DNA from: JBCCBI01 sp039034155
GTDB taxonomy: Bacteria; Deinococcota; Deinococci; Deinococcales; Trueperaceae
Assembly: GCA_039034155.1 (NCBI GenBank)
Contig: JBCCBI010000035.1
Coordinates: 1 to 20,545 of the forward strand
DNA: 20,545 nucleotides
Reading direction: 5' to 3'
Shown: positions 13,665 to 20,545 of the stretch, piece after piece
How positions within the stretch are numbered: position 1 is the stretch's first letter
Layout of the letters: each line of letters opens with the position of its first letter
Made by a program: the position numbers and the translations under genes
Notes under the pieces: generated by a model
What the model was told of the DNA's origin: nothing
The model's input: the letters and a program-made list of their open reading frames with translations, nothing else
Database searches by the model: none

Positions 13665-14491
13665 AACCCGGTAGCTCGAGGCTTAGTACCGTCCTCTTAA
13701 ACACGGTGACGCTACTTCTAGCATTTGCGATGTTCTTCCCAATTTTGTGGATGTTCATGACCTCGTTTAAAACTGAGCAACTTGCCATTCAAATGCCGCC
13801 ACAATTTTTCTTTGACCCAACCTTGGAAAACTGGCGCAGCGCGCTTACCAATTCGCCATTTTTAGAATACCTACAAAACACGGTTCTTATCACCTTTTTT
13901 GCTATTTTGTTGTCATTGGTGTTGGGTGTTCCTACTGCTTACGCAATGGCCTTTTATCAGACCAAGCGCACTGACTCCTCACTGCTATGGATGATGTCCA
14001 CCCGCATGTTGCCGCCAGCCGGGGTGATTGTGCCGCTTTATGTGCTCTTTCTCAACCTCAACTTGCTGGACACGCATTTGGGGCTTGTCATTTTGTATGC
14101 TGGCATGAATTTTCCGCTAGTTGTCTGGATGTTGCGGTCGTTTATGTTAGAAGTGCCCTATGAGGTGATTGAGGCCGCACGGTTAGATGGTGTGACCTTA
14201 GTTCAAGAGTTTACCAAGGTTATTTTGCCCTTACTTATCCCTGGCTTAGCTGCCACAGCACTTTTGGCCATGATTTTTACCTGGAACGAGTTCTTTTTGG
14301 CCGTTAACTTGACTACTCGTGACGCTGCACCGCTGTCGGTGTATATCTCTACCTTTAAGGCAGCCCAAGGTGATCTGTTTTTAGCCAAGATGTCCGCGGC
14401 AGCAACAGCAGCAGTTATTCCCGTGCTGGTAGCGGGTTGGGTTGCTCAGCGGCAACTTGTAACGGGTCTAACCATGGGAGCAATTAAATAG
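13661..14491 (+). CDS. ABC transporter permease, CUT1 (MalG/SmoG-like)
   Basis: 276 residues, ATG at 13661 overlapping the previous stop (ATGA) and preceded by a GAGGTG ribosome site. Six membrane segments; the EAA loop is EAARLDGVTLVQEFTKVILPLL (171-192). Family landmarks include FPILWMFMTSFKTEQLAIQMPPQFFFDPTLENW near the N-terminus and AIFTWNEFFLAVNLT-like sequence (MIFTWNEFFLAVNLT) after the EAA loop. It pairs with the upstream permease and the binding protein of the same operon. Confidence 0.94.
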   Translation: MKPGSSRLSTVLLNTVTLLLAFAMFFPILWMFMTSFKTEQLAIQMPPQFFFDPTLENWRSALTNSPFLEYLQNTVLITFFAILLSLVLGVPTAYAMAFYQTKRTDSSLLWMMSTRMLPPAGVIVPLYVLFLNLNLLDTHLGLVILYAGMNFPLVVWMLRSFMLEVPYEVIEAARLDGVTLVQEFTKVILPLLIPGLAATALLAMIFTWNEFFLAVNLTTRDAAPLSVYISTFKAAQGDLFLAKMSAAATAAVIPVLVAGWVAQRQLVTGLTMGAIK

Positions 14492-14507
14492 TAAAGATTG
14501 TAGCCGT

Positions 14508-15518
14508 ATGAAAGCTGCCTACATTACCCGTCCACATGAAGGGAATGTGCTCGAGCAAGCACCTCCTGACATTGCCCCAAATGAGGTGTTGATTGAGGTT
14601 AGAAACGCGGGTATCTGCGGCACTGACCTGCACATTTGGCATGGGTCGTATGCGCTAGCCCGCTACCCACTGGTTCCTGGTCACGAGTTTAGCGGTGTAG
14701 TTATCGCCGTTGGTGACGACGTGCAGCGCTTTAGAGTTGGTGATCGCGTGACGGCTGACCCCAACCTGCCTTGTTACCACTGCACATTTTGCCAGCAGCG
14801 GCAATTTAACCAGTGTAAAAACTTGCAAGCTATTGGCGTGACGCGGCATGGTGCGTTTGCTAACTTTGTGAACGCGCCTGCAAGTGCCGTATACCCCATT
14901 GGCAACATGCCTTTTGCCGAAGCAGCGCTACTAGAGCCACTGGCTTGTGTAGCGTGGGGGCTTAAACAAGTGCAGCTACAAGTGGGTGATAGCATGCTCA
15001 TTTTTGGTGCGGGTCCTATGGGCATCCTGATGATGCAAGCAGTGATGCGCTCGGGGGCGGCCTCGGTGGTAATGGTTGACCGTGAAGTGTGGCGGCTCGA
15101 GCTAGCAAGCAAACTGGGCGCAACGGCTACCGTGCTCGCAGATGATTTAGCTGACCTGAAAGACTATGCACCCAACGGCTTTGATGTCGTTGCAGATGCC
15201 ACAGGTGTACCCAAAGTTATCGAAAACACCTTTAACTACCTCAAACCAGGTGGCAAGATGTGGGTGTTTGGTGTCACGGCAGAAGATGTGCGCGTGCCCT
15301 TTTCACCCTATGAGGTATTCCGCCGCGACCTTAAAATCATTGGCTCATTTGCACTCAACAAGACCTTTCACGAGGCAATTTCGCTGGTGCAAGGTGGCGG
15401 CGTGAAGTTGGCACCGCTTATTTCGCACGTGCTCCCCATCGACCAATTTACCCAAGGGTTTTCATTGGCAGAGACAGACCCACACCGTATGAAAGTGCAG
15501 TTTGCGTTGAGTGAGTAG
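14508..15518 (+). CDS. Zinc-dependent medium-chain alcohol/polyol dehydrogenase
   Basis: 336 residues, ATG at 14508, 16 bp after the permease stop. Catalytic zinc ligands are C37 (GICGTDLH), H59-E60 (PGHEFSG) and E143 (LLEPLACV). The structural zinc site is C89-x2-C92-x2-C95-x7-C103. The NAD-binding Rossmann motif is GAGPMG (167-172), and D191 at the end of the second strand favours NAD+ over NADP+. This is the sorbitol/threonine dehydrogenase branch. Placed last in the transporter operon, it probably oxidises the imported polyol to a ketose in the cytoplasm; the exact substrate is not fixed by sequence. Confidence 0.93.
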   Translation: MKAAYITRPHEGNVLEQAPPDIAPNEVLIEVRNAGICGTDLHIWHGSYALARYPLVPGHEFSGVVIAVGDDVQRFRVGDRVTADPNLPCYHCTFCQQRQFNQCKNLQAIGVTRHGAFANFVNAPASAVYPIGNMPFAEAALLEPLACVAWGLKQVQLQVGDSMLIFGAGPMGILMMQAVMRSGAASVVMVDREVWRLELASKLGATATVLADDLADLKDYAPNGFDVVADATGVPKVIENTFNYLKPGGKMWVFGVTAEDVRVPFSPYEVFRRDLKIIGSFALNKTFHEAISLVQGGGVKLAPLISHVLPIDQFTQGFSLAETDPHRMKVQFALSE

Positions 15519-15545
15519 CGTTCATGTACCTAATCTGAGTGGTAC

Positions 15546-15869
15546 TTAATCCAGGTGGAACACTTCTTCTAGCTCGAGCAGCATCTCATCAGCATGGCCG
15601 CCTTCAGGAAACTCAAAAAAGGGTGACATAAGCTCTTGCCAACGGGTATTTACATCGTACGTGGCCATCTTGCTCACGGCAATTTCTAAGGAGTCTGGCG
15701 TTTCAAAGTAGCCAAACAAGGTGCCATCAGCTTTCATAAAGAGTGAGTAATTGTGCCAACCTGTTTCACTGAGGGCGCTTAACATGTCTGGCCAAACGTT
15801 TTGATGCTGCTGCTTGTACTCGTCTATAAGGTGCTGCTTGACTTTTAGTACAAAACCAATGCGATTCAT
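15546..15869 (-). CDS. rhaM: L-rhamnose mutarotase family protein
   Basis: 107 residues, a normal length for the family, ATG at 15869 with an AAGGAGA ribosome site. It is a dimeric ferredoxin-like fold that interconverts alpha and beta anomers of L-rhamnose or a related sugar. Visible: GFVLKVKQHLIDEYKQQHQNVWPDM with the proposed catalytic H22, NYSLF (40-44), LFGYFE (51-56) and RWQELM (W77). It is the last gene of the CUT2 operon, 26 bp after the isomerase-like gene. The symbol names the family; because the isomerase next door is not RhaA, the sugar may not be rhamnose. Confidence 0.92.
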   Translation of the reverse strand: MNRIGFVLKVKQHLIDEYKQQHQNVWPDMLSALSETGWHNYSLFMKADGTLFGYFETPDSLEIAVSKMATYDVNTRWQELMSPFFEFPEGGHADEMLLELEEVFHLD

Positions 15870-15895
15870 GGCGTCTCCTTAGGTGATTTTAAAAC

Positions 15896-17350
15896 CTAAC
15901 TGACTTCAACAAGCTCGAGCCCACTCAAGCGGCTAAACTTGCGCAATTTACTGAGTTGATGGCTAACACCTAGCGCCACGTGGTGGGTGGGACCCTCCGC
16001 ACACCAAGCATTAAAAAAGGCGTCTGGCTCGGAGGCAAATTTAAGTCTCGAGTTGGTATTGCCAATTTGTAAGGTGTCACCGGAGATGCTTTCAGCTTCA
16101 GCAGCTAGCAGTTTAAGCTGACCGTCAGCCGTTTGGGTCATGCCTAAAATGGTCACCGGGCCAGTTTTTACCTTAAATTCTACCGAGATGCCGTAACCGC
16201 GTTTGCCGTGATAGAGCCCTAAGCCGCGCAGCACAGGTTTTTCGTCACTAATGGCAATGTGTCCGGGCCCGTCGTGGCCCATTAGAATAAAATCTTCGTT
16301 AAAGTCGAGCGCGTAAAACTCTGTATACGACCCACCTGCGCCAAAGCGGTCCAAAATCATCATAGCAAGGCAGGTTTTGAGGTCGCCTTCGCCTGCCGCC
16401 GCTATGCCTCTAGCTGTGAGGAGCGAATTACCTACGATGACGCTTGCGCCAAGTTCCTCAAAGATATTGCCGTTTAAGCCACGATAATAATAGGTTAAGC
16501 CGTGCAAATCAAAATCACTGGCGAGTTGATCGAGGCCAACGGCCACTTGAGCGCTCCACTCGAGGGCTTGAGGGCTAACATCTTGAGAAAGCTTGTCAAA
16601 ACCAGCTTGAGCGATGGTAAAAACATCTTTAATTTCTGCTACTTTGGTGTCAATATCTGCTTGACTGGCAGCCTCAACACGAACTTGTAAATCGTCCATC
16701 TCGAGCAGTTCAACGTGGCTGCCCAATTGCGCATGAACCATCGTAGGATCGCTGTACATGTCGAGCATTCCCGGATAGGTGTGACCTAAAAACCCAATGC
16801 GACTGTAGTGCATGGCCCGCAGGACGCTGGCAGCACTAACCCAATCAGCAATTTCTTGCCACGCGCGGGTGTGATAGCGGTTGGCAGCACCGCTAGCCTC
16901 AGATAAAAGCCCAGTCACAACATTAAACTGAATATTAGCCCTAGCAAACGCATTGGCAATTTCTGGCACGCAGCAGGCGCAGCAGTTGGCAAGCCACTCC
17001 GCCGTGTCGGTGTGTAGGTAATCCAGAGCCGGGGTAGGTTGTAAATTGAGGATGAGCACAGGTGCTTTGCGGCGCTGCACAGCGGGCAAAACTTGGGAGG
17101 ATGTTGCGTACGTGCCTACATAACAGATAATAAGGTCAACATTCTCAGCAGCAAAAAGATCGCCAGCAGCTTTAGCACCGGGTGCGTCATCAACTAACCC
17201 GGCTGAGATAACCTCGCCGCCAAACTCATCAAGGCGTGTTTCGATGTGCTTTTGGTAACCCTCGAGCCGTTGTTTTAACCCTTCAAACTGTGGCCAATAC
17301 GCAGCTAAGCCAATGCCAAAGATGCCTATTTTTGCTTGTACACCTCTCAT
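15896..17350 (-). CDS. L-arabinose/L-fucose isomerase superfamily protein
   Basis: 484 residues, ATG at 17350 with AAGGAG 6 nt upstream. It is similar in architecture to L-arabinose isomerase: an N-terminal alpha/beta domain (IGIFGIGLAAYWPQFEGL, VDLIICYVGTYATSSQVLPAVQ) and a C-terminal catalytic part. Candidate Mn-site residues that line up with AraA are E321 (GEGDLKT), E344 (YTEFYALDF), H359 (LMGHDGPGH) and H456/H457 (EGPTHHVAL). It would convert an aldose to a ketose in the cytoplasm. The sequence is far from true AraA, and partner genes are rhamnose-like, so the substrate is open. A tight cysteine cluster (NCCACC, C123-C127) is unusual. It sits 10 bp after the permease gene. Confidence 0.85.
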   Translation of the reverse strand: MRGVQAKIGIFGIGLAAYWPQFEGLKQRLEGYQKHIETRLDEFGGEVISAGLVDDAPGAKAAGDLFAAENVDLIICYVGTYATSSQVLPAVQRRKAPVLILNLQPTPALDYLHTDTAEWLANCCACCVPEIANAFARANIQFNVVTGLLSEASGAANRYHTRAWQEIADWVSAASVLRAMHYSRIGFLGHTYPGMLDMYSDPTMVHAQLGSHVELLEMDDLQVRVEAASQADIDTKVAEIKDVFTIAQAGFDKLSQDVSPQALEWSAQVAVGLDQLASDFDLHGLTYYYRGLNGNIFEELGASVIVGNSLLTARGIAAAGEGDLKTCLAMMILDRFGAGGSYTEFYALDFNEDFILMGHDGPGHIAISDEKPVLRGLGLYHGKRGYGISVEFKVKTGPVTILGMTQTADGQLKLLAAEAESISGDTLQIGNTNSRLKFASEPDAFFNAWCAEGPTHHVALGVSHQLSKLRKFSRLSGLELVEVS

Positions 17351-17360
17351 ACTGTACTCC

Positions 17361-18395
17361 TTAAATGCGTTTTTTGGATTGACCTTGCCTAAGCTGATGT
17401 TGCTTAAATAGCGTAAGCTTAACGTTGCCCTGCCTCACTTGGTCAATGCCCACAGCTAGCAACAGCACGAGGCCCTGCACAATGTTTTGTAAATCGGTGG
17501 AGGTGCTTTGTAACCTCATGCCGTTGAGTAAGCTGCTCAAAATAAACACGCCTAAAATAGTGCCAGTTAAGTTGCCTTGCCCGCCTGCCAAACTGGTGCC
17601 GCCCAGCACCACAGCGGTAATGACTGTTAACTCAACACTGGGAGCAGCGCGTGGGTCAGCTGCGTAGAGTCTCGAGGTCAAAAAAACTGCTGCCACTGCC
17701 GCGCTTAGACCAGATAGTACATAAGCTGTAAGTTGATAACGTTTCACGGGTAATCCAGCTAAACGAGCAGCTTCTTGATTGCCACCAAGGGCATACATCG
17801 CCCGACCGTAGGTTGTCGCATTGAGAACAATTAGTCCAACGACAAATAGTGCTAACATAGTCCATACGGGTAACGGTAAGCCCAGCCAGCGGCCTTCAGA
17901 TAATCGTGCAAACGCGGCGTACGCAGCAGCACGCTCACCGCTCGTGTCGAACACGGGAATGGTAAGGCCATCGGAAAATACAAACGCAAGTCCCCTAGCA
18001 ATGGACAACATACCAAGTGTTGTAATCAATGGATTAATGCCGACGTAGGTAACTAGCAGACCATTGATGAGACCAACTAACGCGCCCACCACTAGCGCAG
18101 TAGCTACCGCTGGCCACAGCCCCCAAGTGTGTTGCAGTGCGCCAATCATAACCCCGCAAAGTGCCGCTGTAGACGCAACCGATAAATCTAAACCACCTGA
18201 GATCATCAGCAATGTACTCAAGACAGCAATAATGCCCACGGTGGTACTGTCAATCAGCAAGTTGGTAAGGTTGCGCGGCGTTAGAAAGAGGTCTGAAGCT
18301 GTTGCCATTACGACAATAATTAGCCCGAGCATGAAGCTTAGCGCAGCAACTTCTTGTACGCCGCGTGCCCTCAGAAACGCTTTAAGCTGTTTCAT
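17361..18395 (-). CDS. ABC transporter permease, CUT2 (RbsC/RhaP-like)
   Basis: 344 residues, ATG at 18395. A membrane protein with 8-10 hydrophobic segments typical of the BPD_transp_2 family. Landmarks: NLTNLLIDSTTVGIIAVLSTLLMISGGLDLSVAS (43-76), ALGGNQEAARLAGLPVKRYQLTAYVLSGL (the ATPase-contacting loop) and ELTVITAVVLGGTSLAGGQGNLTGTILGV. It forms the channel with the second permease at the right edge and is energised by the double ATPase. It lies 10 bp before the isomerase-like gene, and 165 bp separate it from the ATPase gene, which is wide for this operon. Confidence 0.94.
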   Translation of the reverse strand: MKQLKAFLRARGVQEVAALSFMLGLIIVVMATASDLFLTPRNLTNLLIDSTTVGIIAVLSTLLMISGGLDLSVASTAALCGVMIGALQHTWGLWPAVATALVVGALVGLINGLLVTYVGINPLITTLGMLSIARGLAFVFSDGLTIPVFDTSGERAAAYAAFARLSEGRWLGLPLPVWTMLALFVVGLIVLNATTYGRAMYALGGNQEAARLAGLPVKRYQLTAYVLSGLSAAVAAVFLTSRLYAADPRAAPSVELTVITAVVLGGTSLAGGQGNLTGTILGVFILSSLLNGMRLQSTSTDLQNIVQGLVLLLAVGIDQVRQGNVKLTLFKQHQLRQGQSKKRI

Positions 18396-18560
18396 AAGTT
18401 AGCTTTCTTGCTTGATGTTTCGCTCGAGGGCTTTGTAAATAGTGCATCCTCAAATGTTGACTGAGGTTGTTGAGTGTCCCTAGGTTTAATAGTTGATGCT
18501 GGAAAAATGCATGAACGCGCATAGCTTGTAAAACGGTGGTTGAAGTGGCATGTGATGTTG
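18396..18560. other. 165-bp spacer between ATPase and permease genes
   Basis: The only sizeable gap in the CUT2 operon. It contains one CTCGAG (18423) and a small inverted repeat CCTCA/TGAGG (18448-18452 with 18462-18466). A minus-strand frame crosses it but looks non-coding. Confidence 0.45.
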
Positions 18561-20108
18561 TCACGCTGCACCGCCAGCCGCCGCCAGTACCTTATCTTTA
18601 CTAGCCTGTTGATGACTAAACTCAGCGGTTAAACGCCCTTTGTAGATTGTTAAGATGCGGTGGCTTAGTGCTAAGACTTCACTAATGTCGGAAGACACAA
18701 TTAAGATGGCGAGGCCGTCTGCGGCCAGACGCTCGAGCTGGTCGTAAATATCCGCCCGCGCGCCCACGTCTACTCCCCAAGTAGGTTCGTTTAAGATGAG
18801 TATGTTGGCGTTAGCCTCGAGCCAGCGGGCCAGCACAACTTTTTGCTGGTTGCCGCCGCTGAGTAAGCGTACAGGTGCGTTCATGCCGCCTGCCATGCGA
18901 ATGCCCAGCGCGTTAATCCAGTGTTTGCTGTGCGCGCGTTCGCGGTGAGGATTAAAAAAACTCATCTGTGAAAGTGCCTGCCAATTGGACAGGGTTAAGT
19001 TTTTGCGCACGCTCATGCCTAAAACGAGCCCGCGCACTTTGCGGTCAACGGGTACAAAGCCGATGCCCGCGCGTTTAGCATCTTGAGGCTTGCGAATCTC
19101 AACATCTTTACCAGCAACACGAAGCTGCCCGCTGTGACCTTGCTCCGCTCCAAAAATACTGCGTGTGAGCGGGATTTGCCCTGACCCCAACAAGCCAAAA
19201 ATGCTGACGACCTCACCAGTGTCAACGGTAAAAGTGATGTCATCAAACGCGCCCGGTTTAGAAAAGTTATGAACCTCGAGTGCCGCCGGACGCACGTTTT
19301 CAGCCACGTCTTGATGCTGATTGGTAGTAATTTGCCGCTCACCTACTGCCCGCCCCACCATCAATTGAACAAGGCTGTCAGGACTGACCTCCGTAATGGC
19401 TTGGGTGGCGACATGTTCGCCGTCGCGTAAGACCATAACTGTGTCGGCAATTTCAAAAATTTCGTCCAGCCGGTGCGAAATATAAATAATACCCACACCT
19501 TTTTGACGTAGGCGGCGCACGATGTCAAAAAGTACCGCAACTTCCGGCGGGGTGAGGGCAGCGGTGGGTTCGTCCATCACCAAAATTTTGGCGTCTGCAT
19601 ATAGAGCTTTGACAATCTCGACAATTTGCCGCTCCACTACGCTAAGCTCGCGCATAGGGGTTGCGGGGTTAAGTGACACATCCAATAGAGCAAGGGCGTC
19701 ACGCGCTTGAGTCGTCACTTGTTGCCAGTTAATGAGCCAGCGTCCCAACGGACCTTTTGCACGCGGCAAATGACCTACAAACAAATTTTCGGCTACAGAT
19801 AGGTTCGGTGAGTAGTGTAGCTCTTGATAAATCATGCTGATGCCGCTTGCTTCAGCGTCGTGAGGTGCAGCAAACACCACGGGCTGATCGTCACGAAAAA
19901 TCTGTCCGGCGTCTAAGCTGTAGTCACCATTAAGAATTTTAATAAGCGTTGATTTACCCGCACCGTTTTCACCAAGTAGCGCCAAAACTTCGCCAGCAGC
20001 TAGGTTGAGGTTGACATCTTGCAAAACCTGTACGCCGTAGAACGACTTGTGAATACCACGCATCTCGAGCAAAGTAGAGGAGGGTGTCGCGTCTAGGTGC
20101 TGGCTCAT
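18561..20108 (-). CDS. ABC transporter double ATPase, CUT2 (RbsA/RhaT-like)
   Basis: 515 residues, ATG at 20108 with a GGAGGT ribosome site; ATGA overlap with the upstream permease stop. Two fused ATPase domains. The first is intact: Walker A GENGAGKST (46-54), Q-loop YQEL, signature LSVVERQ (155-161), Walker B ILVMDEP (175-181). The second has the degenerate GLLGSGQIPLTRSIFG in place of Walker A, normal for this family, with signature LSGGNQQ (416-422). Its Walker B reads ILILNEP, with Asn440 where Asp is usual, so this half should not hydrolyse ATP. It powers import of an L- or deoxy-sugar through the flanking permeases. Confidence 0.95.
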   Translation of the reverse strand: MSQHLDATPSSTLLEMRGIHKSFYGVQVLQDVNLNLAAGEVLALLGENGAGKSTLIKILNGDYSLDAGQIFRDDQPVVFAAPHDAEASGISMIYQELHYSPNLSVAENLFVGHLPRAKGPLGRWLINWQQVTTQARDALALLDVSLNPATPMRELSVVERQIVEIVKALYADAKILVMDEPTAALTPPEVAVLFDIVRRLRQKGVGIIYISHRLDEIFEIADTVMVLRDGEHVATQAITEVSPDSLVQLMVGRAVGERQITTNQHQDVAENVRPAALEVHNFSKPGAFDDITFTVDTGEVVSIFGLLGSGQIPLTRSIFGAEQGHSGQLRVAGKDVEIRKPQDAKRAGIGFVPVDRKVRGLVLGMSVRKNLTLSNWQALSQMSFFNPHRERAHSKHWINALGIRMAGGMNAPVRLLSGGNQQKVVLARWLEANANILILNEPTWGVDVGARADIYDQLERLAADGLAILIVSSDISEVLALSHRILTIYKGRLTAEFSHQQASKDKVLAAAGGAA

Positions 20109-20545
20109 GTTGACCTCCGACCAATTGATTTCTGGCTGAGGCGTCCTAACCTGCCTAAACCTAGCCTTCCTAGACCTAACCGCACTTGGTCAACGCCCAC
20201 AGCCAGCAAAAGTACTACCCCACGGGCCACCTCTTGATAAAACGATGAAACCTCCATCAGCACGAGGCCGTTATCGAGGACTCTTAAAATCACCACGCCA
20301 ACGAGCGTACCCAATAAACTCCCTTTGCCACCAGCTAAACTGGTGCCACCTAGTACAACGGCTGTAATCACAGTGAACTCGAGCCCGGTTGCTGCACGGG
20401 GGGCGCTCGAGGCAAGTTGAGACGCAATAAGTACACCTGACAATCCTGCTAACCCAGCACAGAGCGTGTACACCACCCTCAAATGATGAGTTACGTTGAT
20501 GCCAGCTAGACGACTTTGCTCAGGACTACCGCCAATAGCGTAAAG
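20105..20545 (-). CDS. ABC transporter permease, CUT2 (RbsC/RhaQ-like), partial at right edge
   Basis: The reading frame enters from the right edge (LYAIGGSPEQSRLAGINVTHH..., upstream of the internal Met at 20482) and stops at 20105. This is the C-terminal ~146 residues of a BPD_transp_2 permease: the ATPase-contacting loop ALGGN/AIGGS...ARLAG, then GLEFTVITAVVLGGTSLAGGKGSLLGTLVGV and a last membrane segment VVLLLAVGVDQVR. The tail carries a short repeat, RLGLGRLGLGRLGRL, encoded by a degenerate DNA repeat at about 20136-20180. It is the second permease of the CUT2 complex, translationally coupled to the ATPase (ATGA). Confidence 0.93.
   Translation of the reverse strand, partial: LYAIGGSPEQSRLAGINVTHHLRVVYTLCAGLAGLSGVLIASQLASSAPRAATGLEFTVITAVVLGGTSLAGGKGSLLGTLVGVVILRVLDNGLVLMEVSSFYQEVARGVVLLLAVGVDQVRLGLGRLGLGRLGRLSQKSIGRRST

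Larger units (their letters stand above)
403..20411. repeat. Dispersed palindrome CTCGAG, 51 copies (HIP1-like)
   Basis: Hand count: 51 copies from 403 to 20411. Chance expectation is about 4-5 at this base composition. Forty-four are in coding sequence (32 in frame as Leu-Glu) and seven in intergenic DNA (1944, 2033, 5766, 5824, 10706, 10933, 18423). The commonest extension is a flanking G or C (GCTCGAGC). Gaps of 0.8-2.0 kb without it are 1-402, 2039-2859, 5830-6956, 7776-9807 and 12215-13223. Confidence 0.9.

Noticed and set aside
15519..15545. Bidirectional terminator between the dehydrogenase and mutarotase genes
   Set aside because: Only a 5-bp GTACC/GGTAC inverted repeat with a 10-nt loop and no T tract is present, too weak to call.
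1..20545. CRISPR array, rRNA or complete insertion sequence
   Set aside because: No regularly spaced repeats, no rRNA-like stretches and no transposase of recognisable length were seen on either strand.

Overview
The window looks like a moderate-GC (roughly 45-50 % by eye) bacterial chromosome segment, most likely from the Deinococcota (Deinococcus-Thermus). The best phylogenetic marker is DNA polymerase I at 6045-8630. It follows Taq polymerase almost domain for domain, including a degenerate 3'-5' exonuclease region. Two genes have a -10 box 5-6 nt before the start codon (leaderless transcription), which fits that phylum. A very unusual genome-scale trait is visible: the palindrome CTCGAG occurs 51 times in 20.5 kb, about ten times expectation, in genes and intergenic DNA alike. 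It resembles the highly iterated palindrome HIP1 of cyanobacteria but has a different sequence.

Layout. (1) 1-1776 is the end of an integrated mobile element: an ArdC-like antirestriction protein (running off the left edge, with its last ~90 codons replaced in frame by a proteobacterial UbiH-like segment, probably an assembly or recombination chimera), a DUF6011-like zinc-ribbon protein, and a divergent XRE repressor. A perfect 18-bp palindrome forms the -35 boxes of both divergent promoters. The element ends at the 3' half of a tRNA-Val(CAC) gene, a classic integrase attachment site. (2) 1777-5519 holds a non-coding stretch, a protein with a C-terminal peptidoglycan-binding-like repeat, a beta-lactamase-fold serine hydrolase, and an FMN-dependent alpha-hydroxy-acid dehydrogenase. 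(3) 5520-8630 has a 525-bp repeat-bearing intergenic region, then polA. (4) 8657-9511 is an AT-rich, CTCGAG-free orphan gene, probably acquired horizontally. (5) 9574-15518 is a polyol/sugar uptake and oxidation locus: a divergent LacI-type regulator, then a solute-binding protein, two CUT1 permeases and a zinc-dependent dehydrogenase. A hairpin and a 430-bp spacer lie between the binding-protein gene and the permeases. No dedicated ATPase gene is present. (6) 15546-20545 (minus strand, running in from the right edge) is a rhamnose/ribose-type CUT2 operon: permease, double ATPase, permease, L-arabinose-isomerase-superfamily protein and L-rhamnose-mutarotase family protein.

Working together: regions 5 and 6 converge on a 27-bp gap and form two back-to-back carbohydrate uptake modules. 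The first would import a polyol or similar sugar and oxidise it with the dehydrogenase. The second would import an L- or deoxy-sugar, interconvert its anomers (mutarotase) and isomerise it to a ketose; the kinase and aldolase steps are not in this window.
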